From Chamaecyparis obtusa (taxonomy: Eukaryota > Streptophyta > Pinopsida > Cupressales > Cupressaceae), in NCBI GenBank assembly GCA_027943335.1, contig BSBK01006752.1, positions 197,001-261,000 of the forward strand: a stretch of 64,000 nt of DNA. The letters are read 5' to 3'. The notes under the pieces are model-generated. The model was not told the DNA's origin. It saw nothing but the letters and a program-made list of their open reading frames with translations, and did not search any database. This document shows, piece by piece, positions 1 to 11,205 of the stretch (its first letter is position 1; the number at the start of each line of letters is the position of its first letter). Position numbers and translations under genes: made by a program.

Positions 1-2
1 CT

Positions 3-1760
3 TCACAAAGTCCTAGAAGAAGGTCGAGGACCCCATCAAGATCACCTAGTCCTAGAGGAACAAGGACTTCTCAACATAATCATCATAGGAGACCAACACC
101 TCCTAGAATTTCAAGACAACCCTCCCAACGAGCTCGTCATGGCTCTCAACATGGAGGAAGTAATGCCAACTTTGACACTATTTATTTCATGACAATGCAA
201 CAAGAACCATCCTTCCAAAAATATGTGGAGAAGTATGTGGAGCAAAATAAGGATCAGCTCTTGGAAAGTCTAATTAATAAGGGTGCAAAAGTCCCATACA
301 ACTTTGATGTGGACCAAAAGATTAAGAAACAAAACCCTTCAACTAATGAGGTGATTAAACAAATGCAAAGGACTATGGAAAAAATGATGGCTCCAAAGAG
401 TACCTTCAACTTGGACTCCATATGTCCCAATCCTATTGACAAGAGTGTGGTTATGGTAGATTTTCCTAGAAAGGTTGAAATCCCCACATACGACAAATAT
501 GATGGTAGTGGTGATCCCCATGACCATATAGGACAGTTCTACATCATGAGCTTTGAATTTCATCATGAAGACTCCTATCTTATGAGGTTATTTCCGAGGA
601 GCCTTAAAGGCCAAGCTATGGAGTGGTTTACCAACCTTACCCCTCCTCTTAAAACATTTAAAGAACTTGTCCAAAGGTTTGTGCAACACTTTGCATATAA
701 TTTATCAAGGTCGGTCACCATGCTTGATTTGTGCAAGCTAAGATAAAATCAGGGGGAACCCTTTATGACATTTTTGCAAAGGTGGAGACGTTTATGCTCC
801 AAATATTCTAAGACCATTCTTGAGGAAGAAAGGATTGATATAATTGTGAGCAATTTAGTACCAGAATTGAGATATGAAGTTAGAAAAATGGTCTTTGCTT
901 CTTTTGACACCATGGTAGAAACTGCATGTCACATCAAGGATGTTCTAAAGGAATGAGGTATTTTGACCAAATAAACTAACAACAACAATGGTCAAAACAA
1001 TAACAACAATAATAGGGATAAAAAGAACTCATATTGGAACAAGAATAAGCAAGTAGTCAATGACGGAGTTGTTGACTCTCCACAACCTAAGGAACAAGGA
1101 GTTCTTAATCTATCTAATGTAGTCCAAGCTATGAAGCTGCAGACATCCTCAGATCAACAAGAGCACAAGCCCAAGTACCAAGATAAACCTAAGTCAGTAA
1201 AGAGACAATTCACCAAGCTTGGGGACTCTTATGCAGATATTTTTAAGACCTTGATTGCTCATAATTTGGTACAACCTCATGATCCTACAAAGTTTCGCAT
1301 ACCGGATCCTAAACCTTATTGGTGGAATGAGAAATCTTACTGTGTATACCACAATGGGATTGGACATGACATTGAGAACTATTTTAAACTTAAACACATT
1401 ATTTAAGACCTTATTGAAACTGGGAGATTACAAGTTGATGGGTTGACCACAAATGCATACCACAAGGCCTTTAAGGAGCCCTTGCCTAAATATGAGAAAG
1501 GGGAAACTTCTAAAAACAAGAATGGCAAGGCCGCAATCAACTATACCTATACGTTTGCAGAAAATGTCATCAATATGCTTGAAGTTGTGGACAATGATGT
1601 CAACATGATTAGGGGGAGAGATCCCTATGGTTATGATGTGAACTCACCTCCCATATTTGATGAAGGACCCATTGTTGTGCTTAGAGGTCTTCAATCCCGA
1701 AGGTCATCTCAGCCTCTCAATGCTATTACTAGGAGTTAGGCTCAAGATCCTATTATTATT
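3..1760 (+). pseudogene. gag: Tat-type gag (partial at 5' end, interrupted by stops)
   Basis: The frame is already open at base 3 and starts with an Arg/Ser/Pro-rich basic stretch, so the protein begins upstream. A retrotransposon gag domain follows, with the hallmarks FPRSLKGQAMEWF and LVPELRYEV. After it come an Asn-rich spacer and a Cys/His segment (YCVYHNGIGHDIEN) typical of the C-terminal part of Athila/Tat gags. In-frame stops lie at about 744, 954, 1404 and 1737; all remaining coding is in the same frame. The product would form the virus-like particle and bind genomic RNA. It cannot be made from this copy. Confidence 0.85.
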
Positions 1761-1991
1761 AGAGGTCCTAATTCTAGAAAATCCAAGCAACCAGTGTCCA
1801 AAAGTGTTCCTCCCAAAGCTGCAGTTAGCCCTGATATGAATTACAAGCTTGTTGATCAGTTACATCGAACACCAGTGCAGATTTCTATTTTTGAGCTCTT
1901 AGAATTGTCTCCTAGACATAAGCATATTCTTGAGGATGCCTTGTGAGCAACTAATGTTCCTAATGACATAGATGTCAATCAATTCTAGAAC

Positions 1992-3068
1992 ATGGTCAAT
2001 CACCTTGCTAGCCCTCATTACCTTACATTTTCAAAAGAGGATGATAAAGCATTAAGCCATCTGCACAATTTGGCCCTTCATATCAAGGTCATGATCCATA
2101 AAACCCGTGTTAGGCATGTGTTGATAGATGGGGGTGCTGGGCTTAATATTTTCTCTTTGAGTCTATTGAAAGCTTTGGGATATTCTGAGCAAGTAATTGA
2201 CACTAGGAAGAAGATCACAATAAAAGCCTATGATGAAGCAAAGCGAAGCTCTAAGGGATTAGTTGTTCTTCTTGTTAGGATTGGTCCTGTGGAAAAGGAC
2301 ATTTTGTTTCAGATTGTTGATGCTAGACCTTTGGCATATAATATCTTGTTGGGTAGGCCATGGATTCATGACATGCAAGCGGTGCTGTCTACCTACCATC
2401 AATGTGTTAAGTTCCCTTACATTGGAGTTGAAGTATGCATACCAAGGGATAACACATTATCTGTTAATGCAATTTCAGTCGGCTCTCATGTTCCTTTGAA
2501 TAGAGAGGCTGATGATTTTGATGCTGCTCTTGAGCAGTGTAAGAGTAAGTTTAAGTCCATAGACCTTGGCATGGGAGATTACCAAATGGGTTCCTTCACA
2601 AAACTACCAATTTCACCTAGGTCTTATGGAAAACCTTCACAGGAGAAGCGACCTTCATCCTCAGCTATGACTTTGTTTGACACTTTTGTAGAGTCGTCTA
2701 TACCTATTCAAGATAAAAAAGAGGATGTGGCCATTAGAGATTGGATATACAGAGAAGAAAAGTATAAGCTTAATGAGAACTTATCCCCATCTCCTAAAAC
2801 TTATGGGAGAGGGTACACAATGGTGAAAAATATGGGCCACCTAGGTCATGGCCCTCTTAGTCACAAATTAGATGCTAGAGCTGAACCCCTTGATCATGCT
2901 CTTTTTGGCCATAGATCTAAGACAATAGTTGGCCTAGGTTTTGAAAATCAGAACAAGGAAGTTGTCCCTATCCCAGCTATGACGGATAGTGATGATGAGT
3001 ACACACCCAATTTGCAAAATCAACATGACATGTGTGAAGATTGGGTCCCTTCCACCAATCTCCTTTGA
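1992..3068 (+). pseudogene. pro: Retropepsin-like protease region and linker of gag-pol
   Basis: The 358-residue open stretch contains an aspartic protease fold. The catalytic-type triplet is in VLIDGGAGLNIF, where Asp-Gly-Gly replaces the canonical Asp-Ser/Thr-Gly, and the second conserved block is NILLGRPWIHDM. This variant is common in Tat/Athila elements, as far as I recall. The remainder (from about residue 160) is a low-complexity linker to RT. It is in frame with gag, as expected for a single gag-pol polyprotein processed by this enzyme. It is separated from gag by stops near 1924 and 1987. Confidence 0.8.
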
Positions 3069-3766
3069 GGAGATTCAGACAATACAATTGCCAATTTGAT
3101 GAATTCAGACCTAGAACAAGAACAATTCACTATTGAGGATCATGTTGAAGATCCTATTCAAGAGATGCAAGGTGTTACCCTTGGTGACATCCAAGCTTCC
3201 ACTTCAAGAGCTAAGAAACATGGTTGGTGTAAGCACCCTAGTCGAGATTCAGATACAAATTCACATGAGTATGAGTTGGAGAATCTTTATGATTGTTCTA
3301 CAGTTGACATGGACGTTTCTATTGTCCATACATATAATTCCTAATCTGAGGTAGCTAACAAGTCTAGTGTAGGACTAGAAGAGTGGAGCCCATGATTTTC
3401 TTTAGTGGATGATGGTTCGTTTAGTGGGATAAGTCCTAATTTAGATACCTTAGAGGGATACTTGATGAATCCCAATTGTGCAATCACCAGAGATAATGTC
3501 TTTCATGTCAACAATATTGAACCAGTCATAGATCTACCCCTTGCTAATCCTCACTTAATTGATTGGTCTTAGCGCTATCAAGAGCCTCAACTCCTCACTT
3601 TTTAGAATGACTATGAGATAGCGTGCTACTTGAATGCCATTGAACCCGTAGTCTCTTCCACTAGTGAACCTACAACAAGTATGACAGAGCCGGATATTAA
3701 GTACCTTAGTAAAAAAATAAAACAAAAGAAAAACAAGAGAAATGGTTCTGATGGCGAAACCACTTT
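3069..3766 (+). pseudogene. Degenerate linker between protease and RT
   Basis: An 82-residue acidic open segment (3096-3344) continues the protease frame. Stops and a frameshift then separate it from RT, which begins in another frame at 3767. I recognise no domain here. It probably corresponds to the variable protease-RT linker. Confidence 0.5.
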
Positions 3767-4846
3767 GTGGCGGTGTCAGAACCTAAAATAGTAAAAATAA
3801 AAGACGTATCCGAAGGTGAAAACCTCTCTGAGGTGCCTAAGGATGGGGTACTTAATAACCTGCCAAGTTACTTCCAAGATAGGTCATCAGTTCTTATTGA
3901 GCCTACACAACTAGTGAATTTGAATATAGAAGAGGCTCCACAAGTGATACATCTAGCTCAGTCTTTGTCAGTGCAAGAAAAAGAGGCATACACAAAGTTC
4001 CTACAAAAGAAGAAAATCAATTTTACTTGGACATATTCAGACATGCTAGGGCTTGACACTAATCTCATTATGCATCACCTATCTATAGCTCTAGAAATTA
4101 AACTAGTAAAACAAAAATTGAGAAAAATGCATCCTCACATAGCTCTCCTTGTTAAGGCTGAATTAGAAAATCTCTTAGGAGTAGGATTTATTAGAGCTAT
4201 AGACTATGCCAAGTGGATCTCAAATATTGTTCCAGTTTCAAAGCATCATGGGTCCATTCGTGTATGCAAAGACTTCAGAGATCTTAACAAAGCTTACCCA
4301 AAGGATGAATTTCCACTCCCCAACATAGACATGATAGTGGATATGACTTCAGGCTATGAGATATACTCTTTAATGGATGGTTTTTCTGGTTATAACCAAA
4401 TCAAGATAGCTCCTGAAGATCAAGAAAAGACAGCCTTCACATGTGCATGGGGAACCTATTGTTGGAACGTCATGCCATTTGGATTAAAAAATGTAGGAGC
4501 CACATACCAAAGAGCTATGACCACTATATTTCATGATATGATGCATAAAAACATGGAAGATTATGTGGATGATACCTTGGCTAAGTCTAAAAAAAGGGAT
4601 ACACACCTAGAAGATTTAGAAGTAATTCTAGATCGAATGGAGTAGTTTCAGTTAAGATTGAATCCAAAAAAGTGTGCATTTGGGGTTACCTTAGGTAAAA
4701 TTCTAGGATTCATAATTTCAGCCAAAGGAATAGAGGTGGATCTTGAAAAGGTTCAAGATATATTAGATATGCCACCTCCTAAAAACATTAGTCAAATGAG
4801 AAGTCTTAAGGGACAACTCCAATACATACAGAGGTTTATTTCATAG
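3767..4846 (+). pseudogene. RT: Ty3/gypsy reverse transcriptase
   Basis: RT would copy the element RNA into cDNA in the cytoplasmic particle. Blocks seen in order: IVPVSKHHGSIRVCKDFRDLNKA, then LPNIDMIVD, motif A SLMDGFSGYNQI with the catalytic Asp, MPFGLKNVGATYQRAM, and motif C YVDDTLAKS with both catalytic Asp residues. The thumb continues after a TAG at about 4643 (frame kept) as NPKKCAFGV to LKGQLQYIQRFIS. The catalytic residues are intact, but stops at about 4643 and 4844 break the chain. Confidence 0.92.
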
Positions 4847-5425
4847 CTTGCAGATAGAGCACAACCATTCAACAAGACACTGCATAAGGGAGCCACATGT
4901 GTTTGGAATGAGGATTTCCAAAAGAGCCTAGATTAAATAAAAAAATAATTGGCTAATCCTCCAAGTTTGATGCCTCCTATCCTAGGAAAACCATTAATTT
5001 TGTACATCTCAGTGACATAATCTTCCTTGGGGGCATTGTTGGCTCAACTTGATGATACTGGGAAGGGAAGAGCCATCTACTCCATCAGTCGTACTCTAGT
5101 ATCTTATGAGATCAATTACAATAGCATTGAAAAGTCTTGTCTTGCGGTAGTGTTTGCTTCCCAAAAGTTGCGACACTACATGCTTGCTCATACTATACAT
5201 CTTGTTGCAAAAATTGATCCTCTTAAGTATTTGCTTGGTAAGGCTGCTCTCACGGGTAGACTTGCTAAGTGGATGATGGTTTTGTCAGAATTTGATATAG
5301 AGTACATTGAGCATAAGGCTATAAAAGGGAAAGCTATTGTAGATCAACTTGCTGATTTCCCAATCAAGGATAGCGCGCCTATTCAGGTAAAATTCCTAGA
5401 TGAGCATATAATGTACATGACCACA
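4847..5425 (+). pseudogene. RH: First (Ty3-type) RNase H of pol
   Basis: Follows RT in the same frame. Recognisable blocks are FNKTLHKGATCVWNE, GALLAQLDD, NSIEKSCLAVVFASQKLRHYM, IDPLKYLL and GRLAKWMMVLSEFDIEYI. Its job is to degrade the RNA strand of the RNA/DNA hybrid. Three stops fall between 4844 and 5022. One (TAA near 5018, in SVT-stop-SSLGALL) sits where an acidic residue is normally found, so the domain is broken at its N-terminal side. Confidence 0.85.
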
Positions 5426-5431
5426 TGTATG

Positions 5432-5887
5432 TGGAAAATGTTCTTTGATGGTTCCAACATGCAAAATGGATCAGGAGCTGGAGTATTGTTTACTTCTCCT
5501 CATGGGTACAACATACCTAAGTCTTACAAACTTTTGTTCCCATGCACAAACAATATCGCAGAATATGAGGCTCTAACCAATGGACTTAAGATGGCTATAG
5601 AGTGGAATATAATAGAGTTACATGTCTTTGGGGATTCACAATTAATTATCAACCAAGTTAATGAAGAGTACCAAACTAAGGATGATAAACTGATACCCTA
5701 CAAGAAGATGGTTGATTCATTGAAATGTTACTTCACATTTGTGACATTCCAAAAGATCCCTAGAGCAGAAAACAAGGCTGCAGATGCTATGGCTACATTA
5801 GCCTCACTCCTTCAATTGGAACGACATGAATCAAGATTGGAATTCCTGGTGGAAGAGCTACACCATCCCATCTTTGACTTCTTATGA
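5432..5887 (+). pseudogene. aRH: Second, archaeal-type RNase H (aRNH)
   Basis: Starts at WKMFFDGS and carries the full acidic set of an RNase HI fold: Asp in FFDGS, Glu in IAEYEALTNGL, Asp in VFGDSQLIINQVN, and Asp in NKAADAMATLASL. A second RNase H downstream of the Ty3-type one is diagnostic of Tat-lineage gypsy elements. This domain is uninterrupted and is one of the best preserved parts of the element. The frame ends at 5887, and the integrase begins in a different frame, overlapping from about 5826. Confidence 0.88.
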
Positions 5888-7195
5888 AAGCCACGTCATT
5901 TGTACCTTGGTCACTCACGAGTCTTCCCGCTATGGTGCTATTTATTCATATCTTCGTGATGGCATCATCCCTAAAACCTTCAATCATTCTGAAAGAAGAA
6001 ACCTTGTCTGTAATGCCTCTCACCATACCCTTATCTCTGGTGATCTGTATAGGAGGGGTTTAGATGAGACACTTCTTAGATGTTTAGAAAAGGATGAGTC
6101 CAACCAAGCGTTAGTTGACATTCACGAGGGCATTTGTGGAGGACATTCCAATGGTCTTGCCATGGCCTGAAGGTTGCTTAGGGTGGGATATTATTGGCCC
6201 ACAATGCAGACAGACGTAGTAGCTTTTGCTAAGTCTTGTGAAAAATGTCAAAAACATGGAAACCTGATTCATGCTCCAGGTAGGGAGCTGATTCCTTCTA
6301 TTTCTCATTGGCCATTTCAGCACTGGGCCTTTGACCTTGTTGGGAAGATTCATCCCAACTCATCAGGTGGACATAAGTTCATTATTACGGCTACTGATTA
6401 TTTCACAAAATGGGTTGAAGCTGTCCCACTTTCTGTTGCCTCAAGCAAGACAGTTTCATTGTTTATTCTAAATGACATCATTTGTCAGTTTGGAGTGCCT
6501 TCTGAGATCATCACTGACAATGGAGGTCAATTTAAGAACAAGGACCTTAAGAACCTTTGCAAAAAGTTTAAAATCAAACAACATTGGTCCACCATTTACT
6601 TCCCACAAGGAAATGGACAAGCAGAGGCTTCTAATAAAACCATTCTTAAGATTCTCCATAGAACAGTTCACAAGAATGGTAGAGACTGGCACTTGCAGAT
6701 CAATCCAACCTTATGGGCTTACAGAATGATTATTCATACTCCCACAGGGGCTACTCCTTTTTCCCTCACCTATGGCGCTGAAGTAGTGTTACCTTTAGAG
6801 GTAGAGATTCCTTCACTTAGAGTCTCTCTTAAAGGTTTAGTGATAGATGAAGATTATCCTGCCATGAGACTATAGGAATTAGAACTTCTAGATGAGAAGC
6901 ACAAAGCATCTTTTGATCACATGAGAGTCTACCAAAAGCGTATGTCCAAATCATTCGACAAGAAGGTTCACCCTAGAGAATTTCAAGTGGGGGATCTTGT
7001 CCTATGAGAAAACCCTAAAAATCAACAGAATAGAGAACAGAAAGGGAAGTTTGAACCTAATTGGCTTGGACCATATATTATTACTATTACTTTTGGGACA
7101 GGTGCCTATCTATTATTTGATGAGTAGGGAGAGCAGCTTCCTAACCCTATCAATGTGTTGCACCTAAAGAAGTTCTATCCATCATCCCTATTCAG
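5888..7195 (+). pseudogene. IN: Integrase of the Tat element
   Basis: Integrase joins the cDNA to host DNA. The HHCC zinc region is seen as HEGICGGH and SCEKCQKHG. The DDE core has Asp in HWAFDLVGK, Asp in IITDNGGQF and Glu in GNGQAEASN. A GPY/F-like C-terminal region follows (KFEPNWLGPYII to LPNPINVLHLKKFYPS). Stops occur at 6168 (TGA), 6873 (TAG), 7006 (TGA, before ENPKN) and near 7125. There is no chromodomain, consistent with a non-chromovirus lineage. Confidence 0.9.
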
Positions 7196-7209
7196 TCTAG
7201 GGGCATCCT

Positions 7210-7465
7210 TTGTACATATTTATTGATCCTGAAAAAAATCTAAAAAAATTCATATATGATGCTGAAAAAATCCTAAAAAGCATATAAAGTCTTGAAAAAA
7301 TACAAAAAAATTTAAAAAACAAAAAAAATAGAAAAAGTACCTTGGCGAAAACCTAGAAACAGGTGCCTTGGTAGCAAAAATACAAAAAAAAAGAAGTAAA
7401 AAATCAAAAAATTCTTCCAAGTGGTGAAAACCTGGAAATAGGCGCTACTTGAGGCCTTTGCACCC
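7210..7465 (+). repeat. A-rich post-pol segment with two copies of a GAAAACCT hairpin motif
   Basis: The A-rich stretch contains many AAAAAA runs and is followed by two related blocks. The first, about 7345-7368, has the core GGCGAAAACCTAGAAACAGG and then TGCC. The second, about 7424-7447, has GGTGAAAACCTGGAAATAGG and then CGCT. Each can fold with outer GGC/GCC-like and inner ACCT/AGGT-like arms. No protein is encoded. Confidence 0.6.
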
Positions 7466-7621
7466 TTGTCTTTAGCATGCATCCTCGACACTTAGCCTTT
7501 TTCCATCATGCCTTGACCTTATTACCTTGGTTTGGAATTGGTCTTTGTCTTTGTTTAGGGGGCATAACTGTATTAGCTTTGGTCTCTTGGATGTGTTGGT
7601 CTTTAGGACAGTTTTCCATTG

Positions 7622-7688
7622 GTGTTTCTCAACACCACCCAAACAAGTGTTTTTCAACACTACCCCAATGTCGAGTGTTTCTCAACAC
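7622..7688 (+). repeat. Three spaced mini-hairpins GTGTT-n4-AACAC
   Basis: GTGTTTCTCAACAC at 7622, GTGTTTTTCAACAC at 7647 and GTGTTTCTCAACAC at 7675. Each has a 5-bp perfect stem and a 4-nt loop, and they lie 25 and 28 nt apart. Function unknown. Confidence 0.7.
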
Positions 7689-7689
7689 T

Positions 7690-8801
7690 TATTAGATACC
7701 CTATACTTAGTCCAGCATGAGATGATATTTTTCTACTAGCAGATGCGATACTCAGAGTTTGATTCTATGACCTACACACATGCACTTAAACATTTGACTC
7801 ATTGAGACTTGCTTGACTTTATTTCTTTGTGTGTTGTCTATGATGATTTCTTTGATGAGTGTTCTCTCCCTGAGAAGTTTTTGATGATGCATAGCTAGAA
7901 GACTGAGGGCATGAGAACATGTTTTATTGCTTTATCTTTTTGTGGGTATATCTTGTTAGTCCTTATTGTCATTAGCATTTATGCTTGACCTACTTGACAC
8001 TAAGGACCTACAAGGTATTATCCTTGACTATTTATGTGAGTGCATACTTCTAGCCATCTTGACTTTCTTTGTGTCTCGATGTAGTATAATCTTGCCATAT
8101 TAAACTTAGGTAATCTCACTACACTAGTCATCTCGACCTACGTGTCTTTGGTGCCTAGGTGGGATTCCTACATGTCATCTGATATAGATCATATTCATAT
8201 ACCCATAGTCATACTAGTGAGTATTGTATGGTCTTATGATGTGGCCCGTAATGCTCAATGATGATAATTAGATGTCTATAAGTGTTGTGACCTTGCAAGT
8301 CAACCACTTTGCATAGTAACTTGCATTCCTAGGTTCATGTTAGATTAGTCTTGTACTTTGCATGTGGAGAGAGCTCTCCTTTTCATCTTTCACAGACTAG
8401 CTGGTCAGCTACGCTCACCTTTCCTTTTTTCGATCATCTCTTTTGATCCTTGTCTTTCGCATTGCAACCTGTTCCTGTCATCACAAGGGGTTAATCTCAT
8501 CATCATATCTATAACCTAAAAAGAGATGTCATTTTTTAGAAACATGAGTCTATATCATAACATGAGAATCAAACATACATCTATGAGAGAGAATATACAT
8601 GAGCATTTATAAACATACATTTTGAGCAATATGACAAGACAATATATATAAACTACATTCATCACAAGTGAGACTAATACACATGATATATCACAAATTT
8701 ATTAATCTCATATATATAAATGTCATGATATACAATACAATATGGGATCCCAAAATCTGGATCAATGTCTCAGAATATGTACAAAATATCTAAACCTAAG
8801 C
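7690..8801. other. Post-pol region without recognisable genes
   Basis: Between integrase and the antisense PMD gene. Several short frames exist but none shows a conserved motif. I see only AT-rich sequence with scattered short repeats. It is probably retrotransposon spacer and 3' flank of the antisense gene. Confidence 0.5.
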
Positions 8802-10198
8802 CTAAGACTTGCTGCCTCCATCTCATGGACTTGGCGGTGGGGGAGGTGGTGCTACATCTGGCACCATGTCTAATCTGCTAGCTATGGATGAGTAGGATGG
8901 TGCTTTAAGCTCTGCTGGGACTGCCTGGATATATAACCCATGATAATAGGTTTCTCGCGCTGCCTCTCGTCAACTCTCAGTAATAGCGGCTCAAAGTGAG
9001 GTCTCTCGTTGCTCTATCTCTGTCCTCGCATCAATCAGCTACTTCTCTCTGACTGCTATAGTGATGCACAGCTGGTGCATCTTAGCCTCCAGGGCCTGTA
9101 TCCGTGCCCTCAGATCCTCTCCTCCCGTAGGTGGATCCTACATAGCCTCTGCATGCCTGCGAGCTGGCCTTGCCTCCTCCTCCTCCTCCTCGGTGGAAAC
9201 CCATCCTCGTGACCATTTTCAGCCACTAGATCGAGACCCCTCACTTGTCTCTTTGACTTGACCTCTGTCTCTTCCTCCATCTCCCTTTCCTCCTCAGTCA
9301 CCACCATTGTCATCCTCTCCACTCTATGCTGCCAGTGGTGCATCTGGCACAGTAAACTGAGGGAATGAGACCCTCCTCTACTCAGCCCTGTATGTAGCAT
9401 CAGACCCTACATCTACCATATCTAGGAGATAATCCCAAGGCTCCCTCCTGATTTCATTTGTGTCCTCGATAGCCAGCTGATAGTCTAACATGGGTAGCCA
9501 CCCATGTCCCTCCTCATCCCTAGCTCGGGCATAGGTAGTGGTCTCTATGGAGACTCGCTACTATCGTCTAAATTGCCGCCATACTTGGGTAATGACAAAC
9601 CACTCAACAATGTCTAAATGATGACCCAACAATGGATGGATGCACAACATATAGCTCAGCTCATCCTCTACATCTCCCCAACCCTCCACTCCCCTGTATG
9701 GCCTCCATGTAAATGAGGTCATCTCATCCAGAATCCTCCTATAATGTGTCACATCCCCTGTATGAGAATATGATATAAATCCTCTATATCTGTAGATAAA
9801 TAGATATCTACGCTTCCTCAACTAAACTATGGGGTGCACCACAACGATGTGCTCCCAGGCCAACACCTGTGCCAGGACCCATGTCCGACTGTCTCTGTAG
9901 ATGATCTCGTGTAGCTCATGATATATCTCTGCTAGTATGGCTGGTCCCCATGCCATACACGGAGGCTTGCCTATCAGATCCACTAATAACCTACCCCATC
10001 TTAGAGGGAATCCCTTTTGACTATGATTAGTCATCAGGGCCTCTGAGATGATGGATGCTACTATACACGGGATGAGAAAATCTCTGCCAAAGTCATCAAT
10101 CAATTGGTCCCAACTCACATGCTGATCTAGAATAGTCACATCTTGGAACATCCCCTGGATCGCTTGTCGCCCCTCAGTGGCATCCTGATCATAGTACA

Positions 10199-10281
10199 CT
10201 TGTGCCAACAAACAATCATGTTATTTTTCATCATATGGAAACATTACACTTAAACGATTATATCTTAAAACATGATTTTAC
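10199..10281 (-). other. Intron retained in the antisense PMD gene
   Basis: On the minus strand exon 1 ends ..GAGCCAGTGA, then GTAAAA (10281 downward), and the acceptor is TTGTTGGCACAAG ending at 10199. Removing these 83 nt joins EPV to MYYDQDATEG in one frame. It is a spliceosomal intron only for antisense transcripts, so the sense genomic RNA of the retrotransposon would not lose it. Confidence 0.65.
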
Positions 10282-10719
10282 TCACTGGCTCCCCATGGCA
10301 TGGTACTTAGAGGATCTGGTAGACATCCTCCAGTGTGATGGATACGTCTCTAGTGGGAAAGTGGAAGGTGTTATGCTCACTATGCCATCACTTGGCCAAG
10401 GCTGTCAGTAGCCCATGGTTCATCCTAATAGATGGGAACTATAGTAGATATCAAAATCCCTTCGATCTGATATCAGCGTGACTCGGATCATCCAGGTCTC
10501 AAATGCACCTCAACCCAACCACCTTCGACGCTCTAATGAGTAGCACCAGGAAGTTCTCCTGCAACCATTTAAACCAAGCCAGATATTAGTACATATCATG
10601 ATGAATGTCTACAAATCAGTACAAGACATATAAAACATACAATTGTTTGGACCCCTGTCATTTTTGCTCAAAAATAGTTAAAAATATTAAATTTTTAACT
10701 TGGGTGAAACTGATGTTGG

Positions 10720-10925
10720 AACAAGTATTGTGCCATACTTCTCCCTATAGTGGTATGATATACCTTTGGTTATGTGATACTTCGCCAGGTGTCACACGAT
10801 AGATCGCCAGTTATCGTGCAATACTGGTGTCTACTCGCGCACGATACACTTGGGACCCGCAAAGTATCGCGCGATGTTCCTTCCTAAAGGGCACGATACT
10901 TCTAAAGTATCGTGTGATATACCAC
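10720..10925. repeat. Cluster of degenerate GTATCGCGCGATAC palindromes
   Basis: About eight variants of a self-complementary motif occur here, for example AAGTATCGCGCGATGTT, GCACGATACTT, AAGTATCGTGTGATAT, TTATCGTGCAATAC and CGCACGATACAC. They are unusually CpG-rich for this window. They lie between the putative start of the antisense PMD gene and its conserved exon. Confidence 0.6.
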
Positions 10926-11197
10926 CTAGGTCTAAAATTTGAAAATTTGAAAATTCAAAAAATGCAAAAAAAAATTGTGTTTTAAAACATTAAATGCTCA
11001 TAAATGACTCAAAAAGGGGCAAGTTTCTGAAAACGTATTGGGGCACCGTAGTGTGGAGGCCGGTTGTGTAACTGGGTGTGCTTGAATCAGTATCTATGGA
11101 TAGGAACTACTGCTTGCTGGGCCATTTTCTCTCTCTGAGCTCTTAAGATTCTTAATATCACAAAAGACAAATGATTTTGAAAATGACATTTTCACCC

Positions 11198-11205
11198 CTT
11201 ATATA
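11198..11205 (-). promoter_or_regulatory. TATA box of the antisense PMD gene
   Basis: The minus strand reads GCTATATAAGGGG. It lies about 75 nt upstream of an ATG in good context (GAAAATGG at 11125), a normal plant TATA-to-ATG spacing with a short 5' leader. This is inferred from sequence only. Confidence 0.45.

Larger units (their letters stand above)
8802..11125 (-). pseudogene. Plant mobile domain (PMD) gene relic, antisense inside the Tat element
   Basis: On the minus strand the conserved PMD blocks run in order: HGLLTALAKW, WHSEHNTFHFPTRDVSITLE, VPCHGEPV, then after an intron GFPLRWGRLLVDLIGK, ELHEIIYRDSRTW, VLAWEHI, YRRILDEMTSFTWRPYR and HLDIVEWFVITQVWRQF. An acidic/basic tail and a proline run (DVAPPPPPPSP) follow, and the frame ends with TAG at 8802-8804. 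A likely start is the ATG at 11125 (MAQQAVVPIH) with a purine at -3 and G at +4. PMD proteins are plant proteins of the 'aminotransferase-like' or phosphatase-7-long-form group, often carried by transposons. Stops in both exons, several of the CGA-to-TGA or CAA-to-TAA type, make this copy a pseudogene. The exon structure between 11125 and 10600 is uncertain. Confidence 0.8.

Noticed and set aside
254..566. Minus-strand open frames across the Tat gag
   Set aside because: They are shadows of the plus-strand gag, which has clear conserved motifs.
7477..7739. Overlapping plus- and minus-strand frames of 60-72 residues after integrase
   Set aside because: No conserved motif; several frames overlap on both strands in low-complexity pyrimidine-rich sequence.
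9009..9261. Plus-strand frames rich in Cys/Leu/Ser
   Set aside because: They are opposite to the PMD C-terminal tail on the minus strand and have no independent support.
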